Source: Cerioporus squamosus (taxonomy: Eukaryota > Basidiomycota > Agaricomycetes > Polyporales > Polyporaceae). Taken from it: a stretch of 64,000 bases of DNA. Where the stretch lies: contig JABYQS010000120.1 in the NCBI GenBank assembly GCA_022592435.1, positions 1 through 64,000 of the forward strand, given 5' to 3'. The notes under the pieces are model-generated. The model searched no databases. It was not told the DNA's origin and saw only the letters and a program-made list of their open reading frames with translations. Below are positions 1 through 11,494 of this stretch, in pieces; within the stretch, counting starts at the first letter, position 1; each line of letters starts with the position of its first letter. The translations under genes were made by a program, and so were the position numbers.

Positions 1-1532
1 TAAATATCAGGACAATAATCCAGACAGTGCACTTTCCTCGATATCCTCCTATGCCTGGCACGAGGGCGGTGGATGAGACTGCCGCGTCCCCGCGCTGGCG
101 CACCGGCGAAGCTCCGAAACGAGGCGACCAATCTTGGATTGCAGAATAGGTAACGTACTGTCTTGAGTGCCGTCTCAGCTGCATAAAGCACTGCTCGGCT
201 CCTCTGCGATCTCGGTCACCGTGCTTTTGGGAGCCACCTCGGCACCAGCCTCGCCGTACTCATCCGAGGGACATCGGACCGGCTCGACGAGCAAGTGCAT
301 GCGTTTCTCCAGCACGTGTTGCCTGCCACGCACTGCGTGCCGACGAGTCCTGCTAGCTTTCTCGCCGTCATGCAGTGCGATTGCATGTCACCCCATAACT
401 CAGATGAGCTGTCGTTTATGCTGCAACTTTCGTCACTCAGGTTCCAATCCTGTTCGTAAGGTCATAAGGACGTTGGCTGTGCGCCCGCGTAAGCCGTTCA
501 CATAGCCCACGCGGCCTTTGGCCACGGCTCCTACTGCATGTATCCAGATACATCTCGGAAGCACCCTCCCATGAGTTGTTTGCGATCTGCAGTGTTTGGT
601 GTCTGCCGCTCGGGCCATTCGTTGTATCCAGTGTCCTGACCAACGACGACTCAGTTCCTCTTGAGCTCTGGTTCCTTCCGTCTGTCTACCGCAACCGAAC
701 TCAAAGATAGCGCAGATCTTTCCGCTCTGCACATTGACAATAAGAGACCTGGCGCCAAACGACTTATGACCTTCCCGATCAGGCAGGTGTAGTGTTCGCG
801 ACTCGTCTTGCGCGCCTGTCTTTTTGTCTTGCGGAGTCTCTTGACACGACGGCATCCACGATCTCGTATCAAGCGACTCTTCCCCATCTATTGCTTGAGC
901 ACACGGCTCGGCATTGCAAGCGCGGCTACAGGCTAGGTTGCATGCAGATAGGCGGGCCTCGTTGCATATCTGCATTCAATCTGGGTAACGCTCCGCGTTT
1001 TTCGATCCCACCGTGACTGCAGCTTATAGCACGGATCAGGGGGTGCCGTGCGTACGACAATAACGCACGTCACTTGTATCCCTGTCTGGGAGTACGCCTG
1101 ATAATAAGGTGGGACGAGAGGACGTACTCGGCGCAAGGATGGGCGACTCCGTCACGCAGGTGAGTTCCGCCCATAACCCATGGTCCCGTGCAATGCATGG
1201 ACTGCGGAACGGCGCACCTCTGAACATCTTTTGTGACTACTGACGCATGGCAGAGAGGCAATGTCGCTGCGGCGTCGGGACGCGGATAGCCTCCACTCCG
1301 TCGCACAATTGCCAGATTCTGCGATAGCCTACCGCTGCTGGCGACGACACATCTATATCCGTCCGCGGATGGCGACGGGACCTCGCTGACTCTGCCGGGC
1401 GCTGTCACTCGCGCGCCGGGGATGCAATGTTTCAGGGAACGTGCCACCCCAGGCTATTGTCCGCGTTGTCATCCTGCGTGCCTGTGCGCGCCGCGTCCTG
1501 ACGGCGCGGACAATTCGGTCGCTCGCGACAAG
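1..1532. other. No gene recognised
   Basis: Only short overlapping open frames on both strands, without recognisable motifs or a consistent exon pattern. I see nothing I can support here; it forms the far upstream flank of pheromone gene 1. Confidence 0.4.
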
Positions 1533-1540
1533 CATAAAAG
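1533..1540 (+). promoter_or_regulatory. TATA box of pheromone gene 1
   Basis: CATAAAAG lies 145 nt before the ATG of pheromone precursor 1. A TATA-like element occurs at a similar distance in all five pheromone genes of the window, which supports it as the core promoter. Confidence 0.55.
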
Positions 1541-1677
1541 ACTGCGACAGGGTTCGGAGAGGGGCCAGCGAACTCACCATCCCGACAGCCCCCCTTGCAT
1601 CTGCATCTGCGCCTGAGCCACACGCTCGAGCCAGCCAGCCACATCTGTCATCTGCACTCGTGCCATCGACGCTTGCA

Positions 1678-1806
1678 ATGGACGCCTTCTTCGTCATCGC
1701 TACCCCCGTTCCTGCTGAGGACCCCGCGCAGGAGTTCGACGAGACATTCGCCGACCACGAGCGACTCAACACCACGGGCAGCCACAGCGGCTGCGTCATC
1801 GCCTGA
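1678..1806 (+). CDS. Mating pheromone precursor 1 (CaaX lipopeptide)
   Basis: This gene encodes a 42-residue precursor of a secreted, farnesylated mating pheromone, the ligand of STE3-type receptors. It starts MDAFFVIATPVPAE and ends GSHSGCVIA. The last four residues (CVIA) are a CaaX box, predicted to be farnesylated on Cys39, trimmed and carboxymethylated. Aligned with the other four precursors, the charged pair of HER falls at the position where basidiomycete precursors are cut, giving a mature peptide of about 10 residues, LNTTGSHSGC. The start was chosen because MDAF is shared by all five genes and follows the TATA box by a constant distance. It lies about 30 kb from the other four pheromone genes and 6 kb from the PAK kinase. 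The family assignment is firm; the cleavage site is inferred. Confidence 0.93.
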   Translation: MDAFFVIATPVPAEDPAQEFDETFADHERLNTTGSHSGCVIA

Positions 1807-1849
1807 GCTTCGGACATGACATCTCACGCAACCACACAGCGCTCTTGAG

Positions 1850-1910
1850 GTGAGAGTCGACTCTTCGTCGGATGCATGTGGTTCGAACTGACATTCGTAC
1901 GCTCTTCCAG
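1850..1910 (+). other. Putative 3' UTR intron of pheromone gene 1
   Basis: GTGAGA donor, CTGAC branch-like site and CCAG acceptor, 61 nt long, starting 43 nt after the stop codon. Similar GT-AG segments follow the other four pheromone genes. Not supported by any transcript here. Confidence 0.5.
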
Positions 1911-3005
1911 CGCACTCAGCCGAGCCTGAGTAGACCTACGTTATGACCTCACGCTTCGCCCGTCACCCTACCGCGACTTCTCCGTAATCGCGCAACACCT
2001 CACCTCCGCGAAACCTCTCTCTACCATCCGCCTCCCCTCCCTACCTCCTCCCCGCCGCACTACATCTACCCCGGCTCCCGCCCCACTTGCATTCCGAACC
2101 ACGCCATGCGCGGCACCAGCACTTTCGTTCATCGCGACCGCCGCCTCACGACCTGCCCAATTCGATACGAGTCCACCGATCGCGCCGCGCCGCGCCGGGA
2201 CTCGCACACCCTCCTTCCTTGCGTCTCCCAATTGCCATAAGGCTTCGACATGTAGCATCATCTCACGACGACCTCCCTGAGTCCCTCACGCAACATGCAC
2301 ATGCACTGTAAATTATCCACTTCCTCCTTCTCCCAACCCCGTTCTCCGCCGTGCTTCACGCTTCTTTCTTCACGTTCCTCGTTTCGCTGGTTCGCACTTT
2401 GCTTTCCCTGGCTATGTGATGGTCGAATGACGCGCTACGAGGAGACGGGGTTGGGGAAGAGATAGTAGCTGTAGCGCTAGTCAATAGGACCGCCTCGGAC
2501 GCAGGCGGCGCCGCATCCTTGGCCAGATGGACCTCTTTATACTTCTTTTCTCTTACGCATTCACGACTCTCTACTGTTGTACTATGGTTTCATTTTCTCT
2601 CCCTTCATAGACTTTTGACGACGTACTCGAGTACGTACGGGTAGAAGGGCTGTATCTGTATATCGGTTTTCTTAGGTACATAGGCAATCCAGGACTCGGT
2701 AGCATCGGACATTATTGGCGAGTGCGGGCAACTCGATAACCAATGGACCTCTAGATAGCGTTACAGAGCAGCTGGCTGCTCGATATGACAATACGTATTA
2801 TCCTTGTCTGACATCTGACACTGGCGAACTTGACCTACACAACCTGAGGATATATGGCTTATTCTCAGAAGCTTCGATCTCAGCTCGGAGGGAACTATTC
2901 TGTCGCCCTTCAGATACAACTGCAGTCACACAAAAGAGGTCCAGTCGAACGCATGATACATTTCCATGATACAGCTATTGATACATCTTCCTCCACTTGA
3001 GCGGT
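1911..3005. other. Intergenic, no gene recognised
   Basis: The first part is C/T-rich on the plus strand (about 1950-2400), as in a fungal 3' UTR or promoter. No open frame shows a domain or splice pattern that I can support. Confidence 0.4.
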
Positions 3006-3483
3006 CTATCGTCCATCCATAGAGCAAACCGATCTACTCCGGCGGTTGACATTCTGCTGCCACTCGCCCTTGTCACGGCGCACGTTGCCTATCGACGATC
3101 CCAGTCAGTCAGTACACTCTCCCCCCATCCACCCACACATCGAGCACGTACCAGAAGTCTCCTGCTGGCGGTCTCCGGTGACCGCGCCCACGACGGCGTC
3201 CTTGCGGCCGCCGACGCGGTCCTTGGCGCCCTCGACGTAGCCCTTGGCCTGGGCGGCGTTGTACTCGGCCTCGCCCTCGGCGTGCTCCTGTTTGCCGGAC
3301 TGCTGCCAGCTCTGGAGCCCGGTCAGGTTGCCGACGGTCTCGACGGCCGTGCCCTTAGCGGAGTGCCACTGGCCGGTGGTCTTGCTGCAGAGTAGAGAGC
3401 AGCATGTCAGGACGCTGCGAATATGCAAGAGGGGAGGAGGCAAGAAACGCGTACTTGGGACCCTGCTGGTTGTTGGAGGACAT
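3006..3483 (-). CDS. CsbD-like small stress protein
   Basis: Three exons (3483-3455, 3384-3152, 3088-3006) give a 114-residue hydrophilic protein. It starts [18 protein letters not shown] and carries the CsbD-type pattern: [30 protein letters not shown], then [12 protein letters not shown] and [11 protein letters not shown]. CsbD-like proteins are abundant, stress-induced and of unknown biochemical role; fungi carry many. There is no signal peptide or membrane segment, so it is probably cytosolic. Both introns have good donors (GTACGC, GTACGT) and keep frame. The C-terminal exon ([15 protein letters not shown]) fits the usual family ending, but the last residues ([12 protein letters not shown]) look unusual and may reflect an altered stop. 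It is divergent in orientation from pheromone gene 1. Confidence 0.85.
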
Positions 3484-4135
3484 GATGATCGTTAGGTGGG
3501 TGTTGTGGGTGGGTGATTAGGTGTGTGTATGTTGTGAGACTGTGAGTGGTATCGAGTGTTTGACTTGAGGACTTCGGGGCAGAGACGCAGACCTACTTAT
3601 ATACCTCGATCTCCATGTATGACGTTATCCTCTAACGTGTGAATGCCTCCGCGCCCTCCACGTACCCTGGCGACGAGATGGAGCTACTGGAGTGAACTTT
3701 CGTCAGTACGGTGGACCTGGTGGGGCAATAGCGTCAGTAACCAGAGTACGCCAGGATGAGAATCACAAGGCTCACAAGTATTGCGCGTTCGCCTCCTCCG
3801 GACATAACGCGGCACTCCGTTGCGTATGGTGCTTGTACTTGTCCTACAAAGCGTTCAACGTTCAGTCATACTGTAGGGTAATCTGGGTCAATTAGTGATG
3901 GGCGAGTCGTGAGACGAGGCTTCGTGTGAATGACGTCATTGCACCTGCACAAAAGCAAGGAATACGTATATCCAAGGAGTGGCATGCTAGAATACAGTGA
4001 GGTGCAGAGTACAGATCGAGCACATAACGAACTAGGTCCATGCGAGATACGACAGAGAGCAAGGTATCTAGCAGGTGTGCCAGGTCAGCTTGAGCTGGAC
4101 TCAAAGACTCGAGGGAGTGTCTTATGCCGCACTCA
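3484..4135. other. Intergenic, promoter side of the CsbD-like gene
   Basis: It contains a TATATA run near 3598-3603, upstream of the CsbD-like gene on the minus strand, and short unremarkable frames. No other gene seen. Confidence 0.4.
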
Positions 4136-5271
4136 CTATGTGAATTGTTGCGGACGAGGCGCTTCGTGACAGTCATGCGACCCAGAAGACAACGGCGCAG
4201 ACGTGCCATCTTCAAGGGTCGCACTGCTGGACAGCGGGATCCGAGTGACCAGCGGAATAGTGTCGCTCGTGCCGCCTTCTCGATTGGGTGATCTGCCCTC
4301 CAGGCCCGAGCCCGGAGGCAAGGCAGCGGCATGGTCTCGCTGAACATCCTGATACCTCGGCAGAACGTCCTTGTCATCGTATTCTGGGAGGAATTCCTCC
4401 GGATCGTCGGGATGCGCGATCGTGCCTCTCCGGCCACCACCATCGATGTCACCTGCACGCGTGCGCCGTGTGCGCCCTCTGCGGGGCTCGCGGTGGACGA
4501 GCGACGCCGGAGTGCTGAGGGTGTCGTAGATGAGGGACTCGGGTGGTGCGGGTACTGGAGGTAGGCCGGTCGTGCGAGGTACTGAGCGCGGACGCTCGGG
4601 CACGTCGGGTTGAGGGTGAGCGCGGAAGAAGTGTGTGAGGGGCCGCTGCTTGCGGCGGAGGCGGACGATCCTGAAAGAGCGGATGATTAGACAGCGCCGC
4701 AGACAGCCCGTAAACAGATGCGGCGTATACGCACCTCCACACACAGAGCGCAATCACCACAACAGCGGCAGCGGCAACTAGGGCGCCTTCCACGGCACTC
4801 TGCAGCGACACCGACAAATCCGTCAGCTGTCCACATCTTGCGACCGCACTACCACATAGGGCAAGCTCAATTGCGACGCACCTTCGTGAACCGCAGCCTG
4901 CTGTCATTGCTCTCCACAGTCGCAGTCGGGGAGGGGAAGAATGGCACATCCGATGTCCTTGACGCGCTGGACGTCGACGAAGGCGCTCCGGCCATGGTAG
5001 TCGACATCTGGGACGTTCCGCTGGTATAGGTAGACACAGAGCTTGATGTGGTGCCGCTTGTCGCTCCCGAGCTCGTCGTGGGCTCGGGTGCCTGCCGGGC
5101 GACCCAGTGCAGGAATGCCGGGACGGCTTGCAGCTGAACGATGGGCATTACAGCGGGGTTTGCTGGTGCGCGGATGGTGGCCGCGAGAGGGTCATGGAGG
5201 ACGAGTGCGAACAGGTCGTGCTGGACGACGACGACGAGCAGCGAACTTCGGACGGGAGAGCCCCAATGCAC
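4136..5271 (-). CDS. Single-pass membrane protein with Ser/Thr-rich stalk
   Basis: Three exons (5271-4882, 4799-4735, 4670-4136) encode about 329 residues. The N-terminal half has a hydrophobic segment (SSLLVVVV) and a short ordered part (FALVLHDPLAATIRAP), then a Ser/Thr-rich stretch of roughly residues 65-115 like an O-glycosylated stalk. Exon 2 encodes one strong transmembrane helix (GALVAAAAVVVIALCVW), followed by the basic stop-transfer RIVRLRRKQR and a 170-residue cytosolic tail. The tail holds acidic, Tyr/Pro-containing motifs (FLPEYDD, VLPRY) resembling docking sites for WW-domain ubiquitin ligase adaptors. Similar proteins are common and uncharacterised in agaricomycetes. The splice sites keep frame. 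Topology is inferred and the start is uncertain, since a better signal peptide may lie in an upstream exon. Confidence 0.7.
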
Positions 5272-5400
5272 TGTTCGCGGTCACTTGAGGCTCAGAGCCT
5301 GGAGGTGACTGCGGTCACGCTCTGACCTCATCGGTGTGACGCTGTGACATGTCCTGCTGGAAGCGGCGAGAGAGAGGCGCCCGTACTTTGCTTTTCGACG

Positions 5401-5872
5401 ATGTGGCCGACGGCGGTTGTGCAGGGCGGACGGTCGGCATGGAAGGGTATGTATTTGTTCGATCTGCACTTGGGACAGGCTCTGAGTGACTGCATGCTCT
5501 GCAGGACCGTTCTTCGTTGCGTTCCCTAACCTCAAACACGCCCTCGAGAACAACATTGCCATCAAGACCCAGGCGCGGTCATGCACCATCCTCCCTAACT
5601 TCATTGGGTACGTGCTCATCATCATGGTACATACTCACAAATGCTTGTACGGAGACTCAACGTTTGTCCCACATGTGTTACAGTATCCGGTTCATGGTGC
5701 ACAACGGGAAGGACTACATCCCGGTGACGGTGACGCAGGACATGGTTGGGCATAAGCTGGGCGAGTTTGCAATCACGAGGAAACGCTTCACATACAAGTG
5801 TGTGCTCGAACCTCTCTCCCGTCGTCTGCTTCCTGACAGGTTTCTTCTGACAGGCAGACGAAGAACAAGTAG
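5401..5872 (+). CDS. Mitochondrial small-subunit ribosomal protein uS19m
   Basis: Four exons (5401-5446, 5505-5607, 5684-5797, 5854-5872) give a 93-residue protein of the uS19 family, a protein of the small-subunit head. Diagnostic segments are [49 protein letters not shown] and the terminal YKQTKNK. The short length, and best agreement with bacterial and organellar S19 rather than the eukaryotic cytosolic uS19, indicate mitoribosomal function. All three introns are 57-76 nt with GT-AG ends and correct phase. It is divergently transcribed from the membrane-protein gene, with only 129 nt between their start codons, so they probably share a promoter region. Confidence 0.95.
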
Positions 5873-7777
5873 ACGCTATTGTATATCGTGCACTGCTGTG
5901 CCATATTCATCCCTACACCTCCCTATCGCTATAATCTCTCCTTCTCTCATACGTGCGGCCGTGTGACTCGATGTTTGCCCTTCGGAAGAACCAAGAACAT
6001 CCTTGAAGGGCAGCGCACGACTCGCATCCGGAGAACGCGCTGCATGGGTTCCGGGAGGTATTACCGGCTGCCCCAACAGAGTGAGTGTCCGCCCATACAT
6101 TTGCCACTATCCCTCTTCTCGCATTCTGTGCGCTTTGGCAGCTGCGCTTTAGTGGGGGTTCCCACTTCCGTGAACGTCGTCGTCCCCTTCTCGTCCTTCC
6201 CATGGTTTACCCTATTGGCGATGCGGCGTGACGATGGTGGGCCTCGTATATATCGGCGGACAACAGCGCTCGTCCGATCGGTGGGTGTCTTGCTTTGGTT
6301 GCCTTTAGATGAGCTTCTGGACAAGTCTCCCCCCAGTTCCGGTCACGTTGCGGGCTGATGTAGCGCATTTCTATACTCTCCATTCCACCGCAGGGATGCG
6401 GTGAATGGCCATGGCGTCGCTGCGTCTTTCTGCGTTATCCCGAGTCGACAGCCCAAGGCCCATTGTATGTCTAGCGGATTCAGGAAGTGAGTCTCTACTT
6501 TGCTTGCGTCCGTACGTACATGGCTGATCGATCACCAACAGGATGTTGGGACCTGCTCGTGGGCGTAATCTGGCGTAATGCAGCAAGCTGAAGGGCTCTC
6601 ATCGGTGTGCATGCCTGCCACATATGTACTGTCAGCGTATCTGGGTGAGCGCTGCATTCAGGGACCAGCTCAAGTGTGCTTCCCTGTTCCTTGTCATACA
6701 GGCTTGACCGAATCTGCTGATCGCCCTGTGAGGCAATGTCTAGTACGACAGTCTGAAGTGCCCCTCGTACGACAGTACGTCTTACTATGGCCATCAACTT
6801 GGGCCTGCTGATCATCCTCTCGCCCGCGATCAGGGAAGAGAAGACTTGCAGCAAATATAGTGCCTCGCTTCCGTGGAGGGTACACACTCCAACTTCGGCA
6901 AAGCACCTGTCGACGATCTTGTGAGCTGCTATTGTCTTCCTCCATCCCAACAAGGCTGCTAATCACCGACTGCCTCTGCTATGCAGTGATCTTTTGGTGA
7001 CGACACATCTTTCGCCATCATCTGGACGGTTTTGATCGTCCTCAGACAAGCTGCGTCGATCGCGGTGTCCTCCGTGCAGGGTCCTTGTACCGCTTAGTTT
7101 CCACTCACCACTAGTGTGTGTGGGATTGGAAGTTTGAGCTCTTTGCCACTATCCGCCCAGCAGCGCATATCGTTTGCAATTGCACCGGAGGGTGATGCGT
7201 CCATCAGACGGAGGTGCAATTCATCTATCCGCTTCTTACACCGATAGCAGCTCGCCAATTCGAGTTTTACGGTGCAGGTCAGGCTCCTCCGTTGTCCCAT
7301 GTCTACTACATGCATCGGCATTCTGGTGCTCTCGCTATGGCCAGTGGGTTGTAAGTCTGTGTAGGTTTCGTATGTCGCAAAAACGGACGAAAGTACAGGA
7401 TTTGTCGAGCGTTTTTCGGGAGTTCGGGATGGATTGGGATTGGTTGCCGTGACAATACGTGCTTCGGCTAGATCCGAAGGGGGGATTGGTCACCCAATCC
7501 GGACTCGGCTGGGAACATTTGCACGGGCCACAAACAAAGCCAGCAACATCCCCCGCCGTCTGCTCTGCCTTCTCCTCGACGTTCCCGACGACGACCACGA
7601 CAAGACTGACGACGCACGACTCTGACGACCCCGCCGTCTCTCCCGCCATCGCCGTCGCCCGCGTGCCCGCCCTGGCTTCCCGCGTTTCCTCCATTCCTGC
7701 GAGCTTGAATCTTACCTGCGTTTCCGATCCACCGCCATCCCCCAACTGATTCCGCAGACGAAACCAACGCCCACGCC
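5873..7777. other. Long non-coding stretch upstream of the PAK kinase
   Basis: About 1.9 kb with only short frames on both strands and no recognisable product. A minus-strand frame at 6495-6953 (152 codons) has no supporting motif. The last few hundred bases are C-rich and probably hold the promoter and 5' UTR of the kinase gene. Confidence 0.4.
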
Positions 7778-10700
7778 ATGGCGCACTACCAGGTCACCGC
7801 CGCGTCGCTCACCCCCTCTCGCCCCGCACCCGCCGCACCCATCCGACGCGGCACGGGCGACATCCAGAACGTGCTCGCCAGCTCCGGCTACGGCTCCTCC
7901 TTCTCCGTCGGCACCTCGTCCCCCTCGGGCTCCTCGTACGCGCAGAACTACTCAGGGATCGGGGGCTCGCCGAACCGCAACTCCGGCATGGTCAACAGCT
8001 CGCACATCGTCCGGAGCGGCATGGTGGCGATCAAGGAGGATGGGATCGTCAGCTGGCTGTGGAGGCCGAAGTGGCTCGTGCTGAAGGAGCAGACGCTTTC
8101 GATTCACAAGAACGAGGTGAGTGGTTGTCTCTTCCGAGCTGCTTTTGTGCGAGCCGTCTCGTCTCGGTGCTTTTGGTTGGAAAGCCGTATGCTGGTTATC
8201 GATCAGCGCCCCGTGAGCCGTGTATCTGCAAGCATCCTCCCACTCCGTATGGGTTGTCTCGCCATGGGCCACTGTGGCACTGTGTCTCCGCTGTTTCCTA
8301 CACAACGCGTCGACCGCAGGCAGACAGCCCCCGCTGTGTTGGGGCTATGGTTTTCACAACACCGGACACGGACCTATTAGCTGTTGGAACAGCGGCAGCA
8401 ACCCTGCTCAGGCACAGGGATGGGCATGACATAGGTCCGGAGGCCTCCAATCGCTAGGCCAGGGGGCATCTGTCTCTGCACTAGCGACGCAGACGCGAGC
8501 GCGTATGCCGACGCGAGCTGCCATGAGCGCGCGACCCGCATGGCGGTGCTCTCGCCCAGCTGTGAAGTTTGAACGTGTAGCAGTGGGCCTTCGCAGGTGG
8601 CTTCAGAGGTGGAACTGGGGTTGCTGGTTGAGACGACAGCTCCTCGAAGTGCGCGACCTGTGTTTGGGCCATCGGGTGCACCCACTCGGGGATCCCAAGT
8701 CTCGTATGAGGAACAGCCAGATCTTCGAACGAGCCGGTTGGCTCTCAAGTCCTAGCATTCACAAGAGTGGCAGAAGATGCGTCCTACGTTCGTCGAGGCA
8801 AGGGTGGGGACGAACAGACTGATGTTGTGCACGAATCCCTAGAGTGTTGGAATGGAGGTACACCGTCCGGGGGACACCCCTCCACACTTCTCCTTATGCT
8901 GCACGCCACCGTGGAAGCAGATGTCCCTCGGCCGATCGCACTCCCCCCTGCGATGCACCTACTTAAGTCGCATATTTACTGCTCGCCACATTGTGGCACC
9001 ACCGAGGGAGACCGAGCTACTTCCACTTGGCGATCGGAACGCGCGCACGCTGGCGTGCCGAAAGGCGCAGCTATGCGATTTATACTGCTAATTCCATCAC
9101 ATATATGCCCGGTTGTCTTTTAGACATCTAGCTAACATCCGTTGTGTCTTTGCAGACGTCGCCACAGTATCAGAGTCAGATAAACTTGTCCGATATCGCG
9201 AACATCGAGCGAACAGACCTCAAACCTTATTGTCTGCTTCTCGAGACGAAGGACAAGCGGATATTCTTCTCGCTCAAGAGCGATGAAGAGCTATACGGCT
9301 GGCAGGACGATATTTACTCTCGCAGCCCATTGATGGGTGTTAGCAACCCTACCAACTTCGTTCACAAGGTTCACGTTGGATTTGATCCAGTCTCGGGGGC
9401 TTTCACGGTACGTTCAACGCGGACCAATAAGTGAATGTTGTACCCATATACACGCTCTCAGGGCCTCCCCGATGCTTGGAGCAAGCTTCTTACGAAGTCC
9501 GCAATCACGCGGGAAGACTATGCGAAGGACCCGCAAGCTGTCCTTGATGTCCTGGAGTTCTACACGGACCACCAGAAGCGCGAGATGGAGGAAATGGGCT
9601 ACTCGTCGATGGGTGGTGCTCGCGGACCTGGTGGTTCGTCCTACTCGTCCTCTTCAACGCTCTCACCCTACGACACCTCGAGCGCGCCCCGCTTCAACGC
9701 CGGTACGGGCCTTGGCGGTGTTGGCATCAACAAGATGGGTGACCGTCCCTCGATTAAGCGACAAGACTCGGCACCTGCGCACCTCAATGGCGACACCGTC
9801 AACGGCACTCAGGCAGCCCTTGCTCGTGCCGCCGAAGTGGTCAACGGCTCGCATCTCCAGCACGCGAACACTGTCTCCGCCGCACAGACTAACGCTGCGC
9901 TCCGCGGGCCTATCCCTCCCATGGGTGCTCCTGGGCAGCTACAGGCTTCCCGTCCAGCCCCACAGCGTCCTCTGCTCTCGGCGAATCGACCCGCACCACC
10001 CGCTCCCAATGTGCCCAAGCCTCCCTTGCCGGACCACTCTCCGTCATCGGCAGAACTGCGTCTGCGTGCGAAGGCACAGGGTCCGCCGTCGGAAACGCAG
10101 ACAACGAAGCCGCCAGGACTTATCCAGCCCGAACGCAAGGATTCGCTTGACCGTGTGGGTCCGTCATCACGGCCGAACATGGTCCCTGCGAAATCTGCAC
10201 CCGCGACCTGGGCAGCCCATCACTCAGCCCGCACCGGGCGCTGCTGGCGCGACAGTCGGTCCGCCTCCGGTCAAGCCTCTCCAGCCCGCGAAGAAGCCGC
10301 AAGGCCCGAAGGAGCCCCCTGCGGTCACCATCACGGGCACCGGCGACGACGAGCGGGGTGGAGGTGTCGCTGCCGCGGCTGCTGCTCTGGAGAAGCCGAA
10401 GGTGGAGAAGGAGAAGCGGATCAGCACGATGAACGAGGCGCAGATCATGGAGAAGCTCCGGAGCGTGGTGAGCCAGGACGACCCGAAGGCGCTGTATAGC
10501 AAGATCCGGAAGGTCGGTCAGGGCGCGTCGGGGCACGTCTACGTCGCGAAGGTGCACGCGACCGGGAAGAAGGTCGCAATCAAGGAGATGGACCTGTCGA
10601 ACCAGCCGCGCAAGGAGCTCATCGTCAACGAGATCCTCGTCATGAAGGAGTCGCAGCATCCGAACATCGTCAACTTCCTCGATTCGTACCTCGTCAGGAG

Positions 10701-11494
10701 CAACGAGCTCTGGGTCGTGATGGAGTATATGGAGGGCGGTGCGCTCACGGACATTATTGAGAACAACACCCTTGAGGAGGACCAGATCTCGAGTATCTGC
10801 TTGGAGGTTTGTCTCGTTCTTCATGATCCGCCACCGTCTTTACTGATCAGGTATTGTGGTGTGCAGACTTGCAAGGGTCTTTGCCACCTCCACAGTCAAT
10901 CCATCATTCACCGTGATATCAAGTCCGACAACGTCCTGTTGGACGCGCAGGGCCACGTTAAGATCAGTACGTATCCACTCTTCACATCTTCTGAGTATCT
11001 ACTCACCGCGTCGCGCAGCCGACTTTGGTTTCTGCGCAAAGCTCACGGACCAGAAGTCCAAGCGTGCGACCATGGTCGGTACGCCGTACTGGATGGCTCC
11101 CGAGGTGGTCAAGCAAAAGGAGTACGGCGCGAAGGTCGACATCTGGTCGCTCGGTATCATGGCCATCGAGATGATCGAGAACGAGCCTCCATACCTCGAT
11201 GAGGAGCCGCTCAAGGCTCTGTACCTCATCGCGACCAACGGCACGCCCACGCTAAAGAAGCCCGACGCGCTCTCGCGGGAGCTCAAGGGCTTCCTGAGCG
11301 TGTGTCTGTGTGTGGACGTTAAGAGCCGAGCGACTGCGGACGAGCTTCTTGAGGTACGTGACGGTGTTATGGTTGACCTTGTCGTCTTGACTCTGCCGCT
11401 GACATTATCCTGCTAGCACGAGTTCCTGAAGAAGGCATGCGCACTATCCGGGCTCGCTCCCTTGCTCCGCTTCCGGAACAAGCAGGCCTCATGA
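7778..11494 (+). CDS. PAK-family kinase, Cla4/Ste20 type (PH-CRIB-kinase)
   Basis: A p21-activated serine/threonine kinase acting below Cdc42/Rac in polarity and pheromone signalling. Exons: 7778-8116, 9156-9407, 9462-10154, 10216-10806, 10867-10966, 11019-11353, 11417-11494, about 795 residues. Domain order: a PH domain at roughly residues 80-190 ([12 protein letters not shown] to [11 protein letters not shown]), immediately followed by the CRIB motif [16 protein letters not shown], a Pro/Ser-rich linker, then the kinase domain from about residue 522. The kinase core is complete: glycine loop [15 protein letters not shown] lysine near 551, HRDIKSDN near 640, TDFG near 660 and GTPYWMAPE. Having a PH domain points to the Cla4 class rather than classical Ste20, although basidiomycete annotations often use STE20. 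The first intron, inside the PH domain, is unusually long (1,039 nt). The linker needs either a 61-nt intron (10155-10215) or a frameshift. Confidence 0.95.
8117..9155 (+). other. 1,039-nt intron within the PH-domain coding region of the PAK kinase
   Basis: GTGAGT donor after KNE and TTTGCAG acceptor before TSPQYQ; exons on both sides join in frame and complete one PH domain. It is about 18 times the length of the other introns in the window. I found no convincing gene, tRNA or transposon ends within it. Confidence 0.8.

Noticed and set aside
1428..1434. TGTTTCA (reverse of the Ste12-type TGAAACA) upstream of pheromone gene 1; also seen near 13,958 and 38,957
   Set aside because: A 7-mer is expected several times by chance in 64 kb, and it is not at a constant position before the other pheromone genes.
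7094..7321. Minus-strand frame containing MDASPSGAIANDMRCW, considered as another pheromone gene
   Set aside because: It has no CaaX end and no TATA box or downstream intron at the expected distances; only the MDA start is similar.
9337..11202. Very long plus-strand frame (621 codons) through the kinase gene
   Set aside because: Its first part is an out-of-phase shadow of the PAK linker; only the part after 10,216 is the real kinase exon, and its last part reads through two introns.
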